The notes beneath the pieces are model-generated. The model ran no database searches and was not told the origin of the DNA. It saw nothing but the letters and a program-made list of their open reading frames with translations. Shown piece after piece: positions 43,660-54,575 of a stretch of DNA of 64,000 nt (the first letter of the stretch is position 1; each line of letters begins with the position of its first letter). This DNA comes from Hirsutella rhossiliensis. Taxonomy: Eukaryota; Ascomycota; Sordariomycetes; Hypocreales; Ophiocordycipitaceae. Both the position numbers and the translations under genes were made by a program. The stretch lies in assembly GCF_020360975.1 (NCBI RefSeq), contig NW_025408686.1, positions 124,001 through 188,000 of the forward strand, given 5' to 3'.

Positions 43660-44910
43660 AAGTCCAAGCAGCCCTGGTTGATCAGATCCAGGCTCGCAAA
43701 CACTTGAGAAAGAATCATAAGGCTCGGTTTGTCTCCTATATCATCTGTCAAGAGTCTCTTGGCTCTGCTCCCTCCAATAGACCGATCCACGCCTGCGTGG
43801 AGACTCTAAAACGCAACTGAACAACAAGCGGACAGCAGGCCGCAGCCGGTCCACCAAATTCATCAATCGCCATCCGGAGATCAAAAACAAGCGTGAAAGA
43901 CGTCAGGAAGCTAACAGGTTTAACACTTTCACGCCTCGGGCGGTTCACTGGTACTGCGATATCAGGGACAAGGGGTATGGGCGGATTAAACCGGAGAATA
44001 TCGTGAATGTCGCCGAGGGCGGTATGATGTTGGCTTTGGTGAGCGTTTGACTTGCCGTTCATTATTCCAACTAACCAGCGTCTTTTCTCCAGGTTTGGAA
44101 AGTCTTGTGGTTTGCAGTACAGACCCAAAACGGAAGGCCCTGCTGAAGGGACCACAGTCCCGCAACTAGACCTCATTTATCGAAGCCATCACTGCGGATG
44201 GCCGTGCCCTTACTCCTGGTATCATTTTCAAGGGCAAAGAACTCCAGAAAGAGTGGTTCGTGACGGAATTCGGCAAAATTGCCGACCGGAATTACATTAC
44301 CTCGCCGAACGGATGGATGGACCACCTGTCGCTATTGAGTGGCTTGAGAGAGTCTATTTGCCTGAGACGCAGCCTGCCGATGAGTCGGTGCTAGGCTGAT
44401 CATATTAAATGGACATGAAAGCCATGAAACGGTGCGTTTCCGTATTTATCTCCTAGAAATCACTATTAACCGGGACCAGGATGCATGGATGGCCACGTGC
44501 GTTTTGAACAACGTCTACTGCTGTTACCTTCCTTCCCACTGCTCTCATGGCCTTCAGCCACTGAATAACGGTGTTTTCAAGGCTTTCAAAGCGGCGCATC
44601 GGAAATAACTTCAGAATTTAACTTGTCTGACGGATTCTGCCCCCGTTGATAAGGTCAAGTTTATATGCGCCCATGCCAAAGCACGTGAGGTCGGAATGAC
44701 AGCAAAGAATATGTTGTCCAGCTGGAGGGTCACTGGAAATTGGCCAATCTCACGATCCGAGGCATTCCGGCATGCAGATATTCACGCAGATCCGGTAGAG
44801 ACATCTACAAATTCTGCGCCGCTTTGGCTCCTGATGATACACCCAAGAACCAGCCGCCAGATTCGCGATTTCGAAAGAACAAGGCTCCTAGCACTCGGAT
44901 GAGTTACGCT
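43660..44910 (+). pseudogene. pogo-3 transposase remnant
   Basis: Pieces in different frames follow the family order: FINRHPEIKNKRERRQEANR and FTPRAVHWYCDIRDKGYG, then IKPENIVNVAEGGMM, where the expected catalytic Asp of the DEGG-like motif is Ala. Next come FIEAITADGRALTPGI, FKGKELQKEWFVTEFGKIAD and VAIEWLERVYLPETQPADES, then VLNNVYCCYLPSHCSHGLQP followed by LNN, where the third catalytic Asp is Asn. The end is KNMLSSWRVTGNWPISRSEA. Several stops and shifts separate them. Two of three catalytic positions are changed, so this copy cannot have been active in its present form. Confidence 0.85.
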
Positions 44911-45329
44911 GTGATCACTAGAGGCTCTGAAGCCCAAGAACAAACGGTTGCTGAGCACAGCAACAGAATTGCGAAGCTGGAGGCAGAAGTGGCCCGGCTG
45001 CAGAGAAGCAAGAAGAGGAGAGCGAATCAGAACGCGAACAGACGTTTTATGACTCTTAGTGAAGCTTTTGTGGCCCAGGAAGCCATTCCCCAAAGTAGAA
45101 GTCAAGAGATGCCCGTTGTGCCGAATTCTGCGATCGAGGAGGAGGTGGTCTCGGAGGTGGAGTCAGCTTCAGTGATGGAAGTCAGGACGGCACCTGAGGC
45201 CCTTTGTCACCACCAGATCCGGGAGAGTGGTAAAAAAAGCGCGGTGCAGATAGGAGCGTCCATTTATCTACGGAATGATATATTTTTGGTGTTTATAATC
45301 TCGAGTTCTGGTCATATTTCATGTAGTTC

Positions 45330-45408
45330 AAATGGTAGACTTTTGGTGGAGTTTTTTTCAATTGCGCTACCGAAAGGTGGGTGTTACCGAAAGGGGGGTG
45401 GGGCATGG
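45330..45408 (-). repeat. pogo-3 right terminal inverted repeat
   Basis: Exact reverse complement of the left repeat. It ends GGGGGGTGGGGCATGG just before the TA at 45409. Confidence 0.95.
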
Positions 45409-45964
45409 TACATGTGGCAGCCTCTTTGCTGTGACGGACCGCAAGATCAGAGACCTTTGCTACAACGAGCACTGCGAAATTCGAAATCAGCTGGCCGACA
45501 TCAGCTCTCGTCTCGGCGCCTTAGAAGCTCAACTTGCCAATACCAATCCCGTCTGTCAGGAGTGCCACAGCACCAAGGATCGCAAACAGCATGCCAAACA
45601 GGACCCGCAGCAGCAGCGAGACCAGCCACCTCATGGGCCCGCAGAGCAGGCGCTGGATGACGAACCACGCGCGCGTCGCCGAAGCGGTGGAAGGCATCGG
45701 AAGACTTGCCCAGAGGGGGCGAGCGGAGCCGCGAAAACAGTGAACAAAGTCAAGCTCTCACGGGTCTGGCTCGGAAATAACCAAGGGAGTGCCCGCCATG
45801 AGTATACGTTGAAAGGCCCAAGAGAGCATGGTGGAGGGGCCGGAGGGCTCTGGAGGTCTGAAACAATCGGGGCCGATACCACGCTGGAAGGAGTACATTT
45901 TGCGCTGATGACGGACGTTCTTTTCTTGAAGTCGAGATTAACGGCGGCAGCCACTTTCCCATAA

Positions 45965-46694
45965 CACTGCAATGGAATGACGAGACCGAAGCCTTCGAGG
46001 GCAGGATATGCTGAGGAAATGAATCTCCTCATCGGTTACGACGAGATGTTTGAGATGCTCTGCAACCCCTATCAGGCGTGTAGGGATTGGCGGGTTTGTC
46101 AAGTATGAGTACAACGGATCACAATAGTCTGCTAGAGCCTAGTCGTACTGTACGGTTTGCAACGAGACGCAGCATTTGTTGCAGGTACGAGTGGGATACT
46201 ACTTTCTGGAAATAGCGCTGGGGCAGAGATCAAGTGACAATATACATGCGCCGGTTGCCGTGAAGCCGTTTTGGGTTGGCACAGGATGCCAAGGAGGTCG
46301 CATTCGAGCGTCCAGCCGTGAACATGTTTTGCCGTTCATGGCTATTGCGCTGCGAGGTCAGTAGTCCCACCCTAACCTTCGAACTAGAGGTGCCGAATCC
46401 AGTCACGACAAATAACTTGGCAAGGCAGAATGGGTACTTATGTCGCAAGGGCTGTCAGCCGCAGCGACGAGATTCACGACGTCGTCATTAGACGGAGCAA
46501 CCCACCCGCATGCTACAAGTCTGAGTTCGCCTCGAGGGCCATAGATTCAGTGGAAATGGAGCAGGGGAGGACATCGTTTATAAGTTGGATTACGACTCCC
46601 CTCCGCTCATCCCAGAGCTTGTGCTAAGACTCATTCCGTCATACATTCGCCATCCTCTGGTTGAACAGCCCTGGACTACAAATATTCAGCCAAT
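45965..46694. other. Spacer with possible gene relics
   Basis: Short plus-strand frames (up to about 70 codons) with no recognised motif. The stretch at 46276-46491 (MAQDAKEVAFERPAVNMFCR) may be an old gene relic. No element ends were seen. Confidence 0.35.
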
Positions 46695-48439
46695 ATGCCA
46701 TTTCCGTTGCATCTCTTATGTGAACTCCTCAGTGAACTCGAAAGAAATCACACGAGGTCTTTCAGTATTCAGAAGACCCAGGACTTCGATGTGCGCAGTC
46801 TTGTTGGCTGGTTCGACAAACATGATACAGCCATCCCACGTCTAGGGTCAGAAGCCGTGGCATTCTTGTCATGCCTCTTTCCCGAACGCAGGCCGGACCG
46901 AGTTTTTGGCTTGTCAAAATTTCAGCTTGAAAGGATTGTCCAACAAGCACAATGTCTTGGATCGTCCCGAATGAAGGAGCTACAGATATGGCAAACCAGG
47001 AACGGCCCGGACTTCGCAACTTGTGTTGAGCGCGTTATGGCTATAACGGACTGCGAACCAAGGATGGGTCGAAAGTGACTCTGCAAGAACTTGACGACGT
47101 GCTCGATCGGATTGCAGCCTTCTCACCTTTCTCGTCCGCTGATCTGCGAGAAGAAACTGAGCGGAAATACCGTCAACCCTGCAGCAGCTCGGACGATCTG
47201 CTCATCAGTTTGTTCCGAAGATTGAACAGCTTTGAGGCCAAATGGCTGGTTCGCATGCTATCCAAAACTACAATCCGGCCTCTGTCCCAGAAAGACTGGC
47301 GATGGGCAGATTTCATCCGTTTTGTGGAATCTCCTCCGTTTTCAGAATTCAATCCAAGTTGCCGTAAGTATCCTAGGGGACTTGAGATCCGGAATACACC
47401 CTACAGGCCGTGGTAAATCCCTGGGAAGAGTTGAGGAAAGTCCTACAGCCGCAGGTTGGAGTCATGATTGAACGGCCAGCTTATGCGAAAGCAAGGAGCA
47501 TCAAGCATTGCTGCCACTTGGCTGGCTCAAGACTAATGAGCGTGGGCGGAAATACGATGGAGAATACTGTCAACTTCATGTTGACTTAAGCAAACCGGAG
47601 CCTGCATCAAAATATTCTCCAAGAGTGGGAGGACTCTACCATCGACCGCATTGGCCTTCATCGCGCGTTACGAGAAAGCCTCGACCTTGGCACGGCAGGC
47701 TGCAGGATCAAGAAACAATGCATACTGGAGGGCGAGCTGCTGGTATGGAACGACGACAGTAGGGTAATCGAGCCCTTCCACAAAATTCGTAAACACGTCA
47801 GACGATCAGGACGGCTCCTTGGAGCGGCCCAAGACCCCCCATTCAATATGAATGAACATCTCATGATTATGTTCTACGATCTTCTGTTGCTGGACGACAC
47901 GGTCTGCGCTAGAAAAAGCCATGCTAAGCGGCGACGACTACTTCGGTCTCTGGTTCGCCGGATCCCTGGTCTTGCCGAGGTCGGGTTCCGCGAAGTGGTT
48001 GCATTCTCCTCAGCCAATGCTGCTGAGCGGCTCACTGAACTATTCGCACGAGCCATTACACAACGGTGGGAGGGACTGGTGCTGAAAGGTTGCAACGACC
48101 CTTACTTCACCTCCGATTGCGACAAGTCATCCATCAAACTCAAGAAAGACTACATTCCAGGCCTCGGTGACTCTGCCGACTTCACTATTGTCGGTGGCAA
48201 CCATAGCGCGGAGGACGAACAAGAGATTGGAATTGGCAAGCTCTGGTGGACGTCGTTTTTTATCGGATGCATGGAAAATAAAGATGAGGTCTGCCGTTAT
48301 AATTCTAAGCCAAGACTTCGCATCATCGACATCATCGACAAACATGGCATCCCGAAAGACCATATGCAATATCTCAACCGACATGGATATTTCACACAAA
48401 TACCCTTCATTGAGTCCACGCCAAATTTTGACGTGGTCT
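46695..48439 (+). pseudogene. ATP-dependent DNA ligase, truncated by LTR insertion
   Basis: The N-terminal part (46695-47078, MPFPLHLLCELLSELERNHT, RVFGLSKFQLERIVQQAQ) and the next (47075-47416, FRRLNSFEAKWLVRML) match the ligase N-terminal domain of a fungal DNA ligase family. The nucleotidyltransferase motif I is seen in a shifted frame near 47545 as GRKYDGEYCQLHVDL, with KYDG in place of KxDG. Later parts include CILEGELLVWND, then MFYDLLLLDD, RWEGLVLKG and IKLKKDY (motifs III to V). The gene crosses several frames, which may include introns, and ends at 48439, where the copia-2 LTR begins. The C-terminal end is not found on the other side of the element. Confidence 0.8.
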
Positions 48440-48800
48440 TGTCGAGAAGAAGGTCCGAACGAGTTGAGGTCTCTAGGTCTCTCTAGGTAATACAGCTTGA
48501 AACCAGGTAAGAAGGGAAGTCTGCAGACTGTTGTTTCTTCTTCCTAGACCACTGAGGGGTCCGGAGGATCTCCTATTCGAACAGGGACCCTTTGAGGAGT
48601 CCGGCATAACTATTACTGGCTCAGGGACCTCGAGAGACTGAACTATCGATTTCATAGCTAGAAGAGCTATTTGATCGGGAGATGGAGCTGATGTTGCTGA
48701 CGTAGATGACTTACGTGGCCTTCAGTAAGTGGCAAGAAGTGCCCTCTTCCTGATAGAATGTATACTATACCTGAAAACGGGATATCAACTTGGGAGAAGC
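48440..48800 (+). repeat. copia-2 5' LTR, truncated
   Basis: Matches the first 358 bases of the 3' LTR with scattered changes, from TGTCGAGAAGAAGGTCC to TCAACTTGGGAGAAGC, then diverges completely. The lost part includes the TATA-like GATATAAAAGG present in the 3' LTR and in the solo LTR, so transcription from this LTR is unlikely. Confidence 0.85.
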
Positions 48801-49253
48801 CTGATCTGATACACTCGAGTCCCTTGGAGGCTTAGAGATAGAAGGGAAAGATACTAAAAATTGGGAAATTTTACCCTTCGATTTATGTTTCTTTTTTGCC
48901 CTGCCAAAAGCCCGCTTTGGCCATCTGCCTGGTTTTATTCGATAGATGCCCCTATCCTGAGCCATGCAAATCGGTGATTTTGATGAAAGAAGTTGCTTCT
49001 GTTACACATTCTCTATCACCAGATACATTATCCGGCTCACTGTATATGTCCTATATATATCTAATATTAGGTGTTGGGGCCCGACGGTACGCTGGCTTGT
49101 ATCTGACAGGCTGTCTGACAGTGGAGCCCAGAAACAGCTGTTCCGGTGGTGTTGCAACCTTGAGAAAGGCACTTCACACCTTCTCCCTCACTCGGCTATG
49201 GCGACGAAGCGAACGATCTAGGAGCCCCAGGACTGGGAACAATATTAGAGCCC
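48801..49253 (+). other. copia-2 leader, non-LTR sequence after the truncated LTR
   Basis: This stretch does not match the rest of the 3' LTR or the solo LTR. It is AT-richer and leads into gag. It may be the normal untranslated leader joined after deletion of the LTR's 3' part, or unrelated inserted DNA. No primer-binding site was identified with certainty. Confidence 0.4.
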
Positions 49254-50093
49254 GTGTGGATAGAACTATTGATTATTACCCCTATCCACAAGTTGATCTT
49301 TCGAGACGGATCAAATGCTCTGGAGCCCCCTAACCGACCTAGCTTCACTGACTTTGCTGAAGAAGCTACCCACTATGTCGACCTTAACTCCATAAATCAG
49401 AGAGCTTATTCTGTTGCTACTGCTGACTATGAAAGCAGGCGTAGGGAATACCTTTACGAGACTAAGCTAATCACTGCAGCCCGTACAGCTATTACGGAGT
49501 CTATCAGCACTGCTAAACTTACCTCCCTTCGAGAGGGGGATACGCTTCGGCAGTGGCTGCAGAAGCTGGAAGCATCGACTGCTCCTTCACGCGGCTTTAT
49601 GACTGACCGAATTAGGAAGCAGTATTCTAGTCACCTTCATGCTAGTACTAAGACTAACATACTAGACTGGCTGACTAAGTGGGAAGAGATTATAGAAGAA
49701 GCTGACCTTTACTTCCTATCTGAGGCACTAACAGGCCAGTGGCTACGAGATATAGCTAGCGTCATCCGACCTCTTAGCGACGGATACGCTACTATCTTCT
49801 ACGAAGATAGCCGAAGAATCGATGAAGAAGCAGCAACTGCTCAATATAGGGTCTATCAAGCTCTTCGACCAGACTCTATAGGAAGCACGCCTACTTTGGC
49901 AGCAGTACCACCTTCTTCGACTCACTGGACCTTTCAGCTTGTTGCTAGAAAAATCAGAGAAATTGCAGAGCAACAGCCGCACCAGCAGAAAGGAGGAATC
50001 AAGAGAGGTGCCGGCTTTCTAGCTGATAAAGAAACTGATGAAAACAACCCTTCTGAAGAAAGACCGAAAAGAAGAGAAAGGGAAGAAACCTGA
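49254..50093 (+). pseudogene. copia-2 gag
   Basis: The 279-codon frame is helical and acidic to basic, with RPSFTDFAEEATHYVDLNSI, TLRQWLQKLEASTAPSRGF and ILDWLTKWEEIIEEADLYFL. These features are usual for copia gag capsid parts. The frame ends SEERPKRREREET. In the next frame a basic linker continues (KKDRKEEKGKKPDTTKNTEK) up to the zinc knuckle CPACGRISHVLSDC at about 50139, which has the standard CX2CX4HX4C spacing. One frame change therefore separates gag from its knuckle. Confidence 0.8.
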
Positions 50094-50235
50094 CACAACC
50101 AAAAACACTGAGAAAACCGATAAAACCGATAAAAACCGATGCCCTGCGTGTGGACGGATAAGTCATGTTCTTTCTGACTGCTGGGCTCTCTTCGAGGATA
50201 AACGCCCTCATGGTGTGATTCGAATCCTCGAATAG

Positions 50236-52190
50236 AAGAAAGGTGCAAAAGGCCCTTGAAAAGACCCAGATTTAAGAAAGAAGGTGGAAAAATCCGTCAT
50301 GAGAAGGAGGCCTAGCAACTACCGAAGAGTCGGATAGTCGGAAGAATCGTTGGGCACGCAAACCCTGCCTTTGTCTTTAAGGCTAGCCAAACGACCGCCT
50401 CTAACGACTACCCTCTTCGAAAGTCGACTCTGCTAGACTCAGCAGCTTCTTTACATATTTGCAATAACCTATCGAAATTCCGATCTTTTAGAAAAGCAAG
50501 AAACGAATACCTAGTCACAGGGATTCAGAAGTCCGGATCAAAGGTTACGGCAGAGTCAACGTTACGGTCACGGCCCTAGACGGGTCATTACGGTCTTTAC
50601 GATTAAAGAACGTTGCTTATTGTCCGAAATTTTCAGCAAGCCTGGTATCTTTTCAGGCTCTTCGAGACGAAGGAATCTACTGGGATACCTTCACAGAGCC
50701 CACAAGGCTAGTCTACCGAGACAAGAGACCGATTTGTATTTTATTTCGGAAATATCGCCAGTTTGTTCTCGATTTCCAGCCTATTCAGAAGGAGGATATT
50801 GAAGAAGCGGTTTTCAAGCCTCTAAGCCGAGAAGAAGAGGCTCCCGGGACCCAAGACCGACAGCGACAGCAGAAGCTAGCCTTTGGCATGCCAGACTAGG
50901 TCACCCGGGACCCCTAGCTCTTTATAAGCTAGGATTACGAAAAGGAGTGCATATTCGAGGCCCAAAAACCTACGAATGCCAGCACTGTGCTCAAGGGAGG
51001 GCAATACGACAGGTTTCTCGAAGAACCCTATTCGAGACGAACGTCAAGAGCCCTGCCAAGAGATTTGGATCGACTGGACCGAGCTTACCCTGATTTCGAG
51101 GGCTATGTCCGTGTGATGTTCATCACAGACGCATATTCGGGCATGGTTTTCCCTACTTCCTTAAGACTTATCATTCAAAGCACCACCTAGCCGCACTTCG
51201 AGATTTCGTTAGCTGGATGAAGCTTCGTTTTGACTACACGGTGAAAATTGTACGGTCTGACGGAGAGCTATTCACTAATAAGATTAAGAAGTGGCTACGA
51301 AAGAAGGGAATTTCAGCAGAAAAATCAGCCTCGAATACACAAGCCCAAAACGGAGGGCAGAACGGTCCGGTGGAATTGTTATTGAAAGGGCTCGCAAGAT
51401 GAGGATCGCAGCAGGCCTTCCTCACGACCTTTGGAAAGAGACCGTGGAAGCATCCTGCTATCTACGGAATCGAACCCCTCGAGCCCCTAGGACTACGAAT
51501 TCAACTCCGAATTCGTCAGAAGACTGGAAAACACCTCTTGAGCTCTTTACGAAGAAGGATCAACCTCAACAGCATGCCCAGCTCAAGGCCTACGGCTGTA
51601 GGGCCTACGCTATGACTTCTAACGCACAGCTAGGCAAGAAAAAGAGGCAGAAGCTTGATCCACGGTCACATATAGGATACCTGGTTGGATATAATTCGAC
51701 TAATATCTTCCGGATCTGGATTCCGCAACGAAGAAAGGTTATTTCGACAAGGGATGTTATTTTTGACGAATTTACCTATTTTGATGGGAAATTCGAGCAG
51801 CCGCAGCTGCTTCCTAGCATCAATGATCTTATTCAACGCGTTGAGATACCGGAGGACCAGAAAATCAACCAGGAAATCCTTGACGAAGAATCGGAGCTTG
51901 AGAGCGTGTTCGACGAAGACTCAGACGAGGAAGACGAAGAGGAACAGACCGACCCAGACGAAGAAGACTATAAGAGGGTTAAGGCGCTTGAAGAAGCTTC
52001 TCTTATAACACCTCCACTGACAGAAGAAGATCCTGAGGCAGGCTTCTTGGTCTCTCTTCCGGTTGCTACCCCTAAGGGGGTGGGGCGGTTTGACAACTCC
52101 TGGCAAGCTTCCTTTTTATCAATCAACGAGTCAAACAGACCTCTTTCTACATTGTCTACCAAGGAATCGTCTGATCAGATGATAGGGTAG
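50236..52190 (+). pseudogene. copia-2 protease and integrase
   Basis: The protease site reads STLLDSAASLHICNNLSKF near 50430, with DSAA in place of DSGA. The pre-integrase part follows near 50880 (WHARLGHPGPLALYKLGLRK, then CQHCAQGRAIRQV). The integrase core is split: VMFITDAYSGMVFPTSL (first catalytic region, 51110), VKIVRSDGELFTNKIKKW (second Asp, 51245), then a frame change and the helical end RARKMRIAAGLPHDLWKETV. The C-terminal part (51291-52190) holds AYGCRAYAMTSNAQLGKK and RSHIGYLVGYNSTNIFRIWI, then a long acidic stretch. At least three frame changes occur. Confidence 0.8.
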
Positions 52191-52215
52191 ACCGGAACTC
52201 AAACCACTGCCGATT

Positions 52216-52947
52216 TTGGACAGATTTAATGACTTTTATCCTACTCCTATAGAGGACGGGGTGCATGGAGCCTTTACTGCTGGAAGACTATTTAAACCAA
52301 AGACTAAGGTACACAAGAAGGACCTACCAGGCCCACCAGAAAACACCAAGCAGCTAGAAAAGCACCCTTTTAAAGAGGAATTCGTTAAAGCCCAAAAGGA
52401 CCATCTAGCCTCGCACGAAGAGATGGGGTCCTTTATCGAAGTTCCGTGGAAAAGGGCTGCTGGCAAACAAGTTCTATACTGCAAATGGGTCTTTATCTAT
52501 AAGACTGACAAGCATGGGTACCTTCAAAGTGCAAAGCTCGACTTGTGGTCTGCGGCAACCAGCAGGAAAGGGGATCTACCGACTCGAGCAACGACCCTAG
52601 CAGGGATGTCTTTCCGGGCACTCATGGCTATTGCAGCAGAATTCGACCTCGAACTTGATCAAATGGATGCAGTAAACGCCTTCGTTAACTGTCCACTCGA
52701 GGAAGAGGTAGTCTTTATGAGGATGCCTCCCGGATTCTGCAAGCCAGGCAGAATTCTTTTACTCCGGAAAGCCCTATACGGTCTACGAAGATCCTCTACT
52801 TTGGCAACAGCACCTTACCCGATCCTAGAGGAATTAGGATTCGAAAAGGTCCCACAAGAACCTTGTGTGATGAAGAAGGGGCAGTCATTGTCTTCTTCTA
52901 CGTTGACGATATTGTCTGGGCCTATAAGAAAGAAGATCAAGGAATAG
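52216..52947 (+). pseudogene. copia-2 reverse transcriptase, main part
   Basis: The frame contains EMGSFIEVPWKRAAGKQVLY, CKWVFIYKTDKHGYLQSAKL, then TLAGMSFRALMAIAAEFDLE, LDQMDAVNAFVNCPLEEEVV and MRMPPGFCKPGRILLLRKAL, the usual copia RT blocks. The VARL block normally before CGNQ is altered (LDLWSAATSRK), showing a local shift. The catalytic box is in the next frame at about 52905 (FFYVDDIVWAYKKEDQ). The enzyme is recognisable but broken. Confidence 0.85.
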
Positions 52948-52989
52948 CTATGGAGGCTATGCGAGGACTGCAAGAACGATATAAAATGA

Positions 52990-53965
52990 CATTGCTTGGG
53001 AGCCCCGCTGGTTCCTAGGCATACACATCCTTCGGGACCGGACTAAGAAGACGATTTGGCTAACGCAAGATGCCTATATCGAGAAAATAGCCCACAAGCT
53101 ATTAGGACCGGACCGACTTTCCTCAAAGCTTCCAGACACACCAATGACAACAGAAGAGCTACTCCCTTCTATTAGCCAAGCAAGCGAACAGGAAATTCAT
53201 AGGTACCTACAGAAGGTAGGATCTATCCTCTTTGCTGCTATTTCAACGAGACCAGATATCGCCTTTGCGGTCTCTCGGCTAGCTAGACACAACCAGAACC
53301 CCGACGAAACACACCAGAAGGCAGCAGACCGGGTTATTCTTTACCTCTATAATACCCGTTCCTTTGGAATTCGCCTAGGAGGATCAATCGATAAGAGAGC
53401 CGATATATTCCTTTGCTCTAGTGATTCATCCTTTGCCGATAATTCCTCGACAGAAAGAGCTCTCAGGGTATATCATGACCCTGTTTGGCGGATCTATTGC
53501 GTGGAGAGCTTCGAAACAAGCAACAGTCACTACTTCTAGCACCGAGGCTGAATTGCTAGCTATTTCAGAAGCAGCAAAGAAGCTATATTCCTTAGCCGGA
53601 TGCTACGGTCCTTATACCTTCAGATTCCGGACCCGCTACAGCTAGAATGTGATAATAGTCAAACGATACGACTGCTTGCAGAGACTAACGCGAAGCTATC
53701 AACGAGACTACGGCATGTTGATATCCACCGGCATTGGTTACGCCAAGAGACTCAAGAAGGAAGAATTCAAGTCCGTTGGGTTCCTACGGCACAGATGAAA
53801 GCAGACGGCCTAACCAAGGCACTCCCTCGTCAGAAACTACAGAAATTCCAAGAGATGATTGGAATAGTTGACTTAAAAACCCGGCTTCAGCTTGAGACCC
53901 GGATGGAAGACCTACGAGACCGGATTCTAGTAAGACGGTTAGGAGAGAGGCCCTTGACCGCATAG
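52990..53965 (+). pseudogene. copia-2 RT end and RNase H
   Basis: The frame 53144-53539 reads QKVGSILFAAISTRPDIAFA and VSRLARHNQNPDETHQKAAD, the segment linking RT and RNase H, with DSSFADNSSTERAL, where the first RNase H residues lie, and a shift after it. Near 53530 another frame carries TSSTEAELLAISEAAKKLYS, the STEAEL motif. The last part (53600-53965) holds LQLECDNSQTIRLLAETNAK, LRHVDIHRHWLRQETQEG and PTAQMKADGLTKALPRQKLQ, ending at a stop about 110 bases before the 3' LTR. Confidence 0.85.
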
Positions 53966-54075
53966 GAATATTAGGGGAGGTCTCCCGGCCACGACTACAC
54001 GGTAACCTCGTTGAGGACCTATAACCCTTTGGCTGTAGCTTTGACCCGTTGGGACGGCTCATAGCTAAGGGGGTG

Positions 54076-54575
54076 TGTCGAGAAGAAGGTCCGAACGAGT
54101 TGAGGTCTCTAGGTCTCTCTAGGTAATACAGCTTGAAACCAGGTAAGGGAAGTCTGCAGACTATTGTTTCTTCTTCCTAGACCACTGAGGGGTCCGGAGG
54201 ATCTCCTATTCGATCGGGATCCTCCAAGGAGTCCGGTATATCTTTTACTGGCTCGGGGACCTCGAGAGACTGAACTATCGATTTCATAGCTAGAAGAGCT
54301 ATTTGATCGGGGAGATGGAGCTGATGTTGCTGACGTAGATGACTTACGTGGCCTTCAGTAAGTGGCAAGAAGTGCCCTCTTCCTGATAGAATGTATACTA
54401 TACCTGAAAACGGGATATCAACTTGGGAGAAGCGTGGAGGGATATAAAAGGGGCTGCTTGAACGGGGGAGGGAGAAAAAAAAAAGAAAAAAAAAACATCT
54501 GATCGGGTGACACTCGACCTTCAAAAAGTCCCTTTATCCACGTTTATGCCCGCTTTTGCTCTCTCCTTCGCGAGA
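54076..54575 (+). repeat. copia-2 3' LTR, full length
   Basis: 500 bases from TGTCGAGAAG to CTTCGCGAGA, whose ends are imperfect inverted copies of each other. The same boundaries are proved by the solo LTR at 63134-63637, which has a matching target duplication. A TATA-like GATATAAAAGG lies at 54441. A long A-rich run (54474-54492) follows. Confidence 0.9.

Larger units (their letters stand above)
43223..45408 (+). mobile_element. Pogo-type element pogo-3 with perfect 79-bp TIRs
   Basis: Inverted repeats at 43223-43301 and 45330-45408 are identical over 79 bases. TA dinucleotides at 43221-43222 and 45409-45410 are the target duplication. The element is 2,186 bases long and holds a degenerate transposase. 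It belongs to a pogo lineage different from pogo-1 and pogo-2. Confidence 0.95.
42970..45964 (+). pseudogene. 268-residue host gene interrupted in frame by pogo-3
   Basis: The left part starts at the ATG 42970 (MASKEANSDKLTGWSAWGGE) and reads to Cys 84 at 43219-43221, exactly at the TA target of pogo-3. The right part starts at 45411 and ends at the stop at 45964 (GSLFAVTDRKIRDLCYNEHC, GALEAQLANTNPVCQECHST, then a basic C-terminal part). Removing the element and one TA leaves 807 bases, a multiple of three, with one open frame. The middle part has an EIRNQLADISSRLGALEAQL stretch that may be a short coiled coil. No family was recognised. The gene's frame was therefore intact when the transposon inserted. 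Confidence 0.8.
48440..54575 (+). mobile_element. Ty1/copia retrotransposon copia-2 with mismatched flanks
   Basis: A plus-strand element with gag, protease, integrase, RT and RNase H in copia order lies between a truncated 5' LTR (48440-48800) and a full 3' LTR (54076-54575). The left flank is the DNA ligase gene and the right flank is a Helitron. The five bases outside differ (GGTCT against GACCA), so there is no direct target duplication. The purine-rich GCTAAGGGGGTG directly before the 3' LTR is the likely polypurine tract. Several frame breaks make the copy non-autonomous. Confidence 0.9.
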
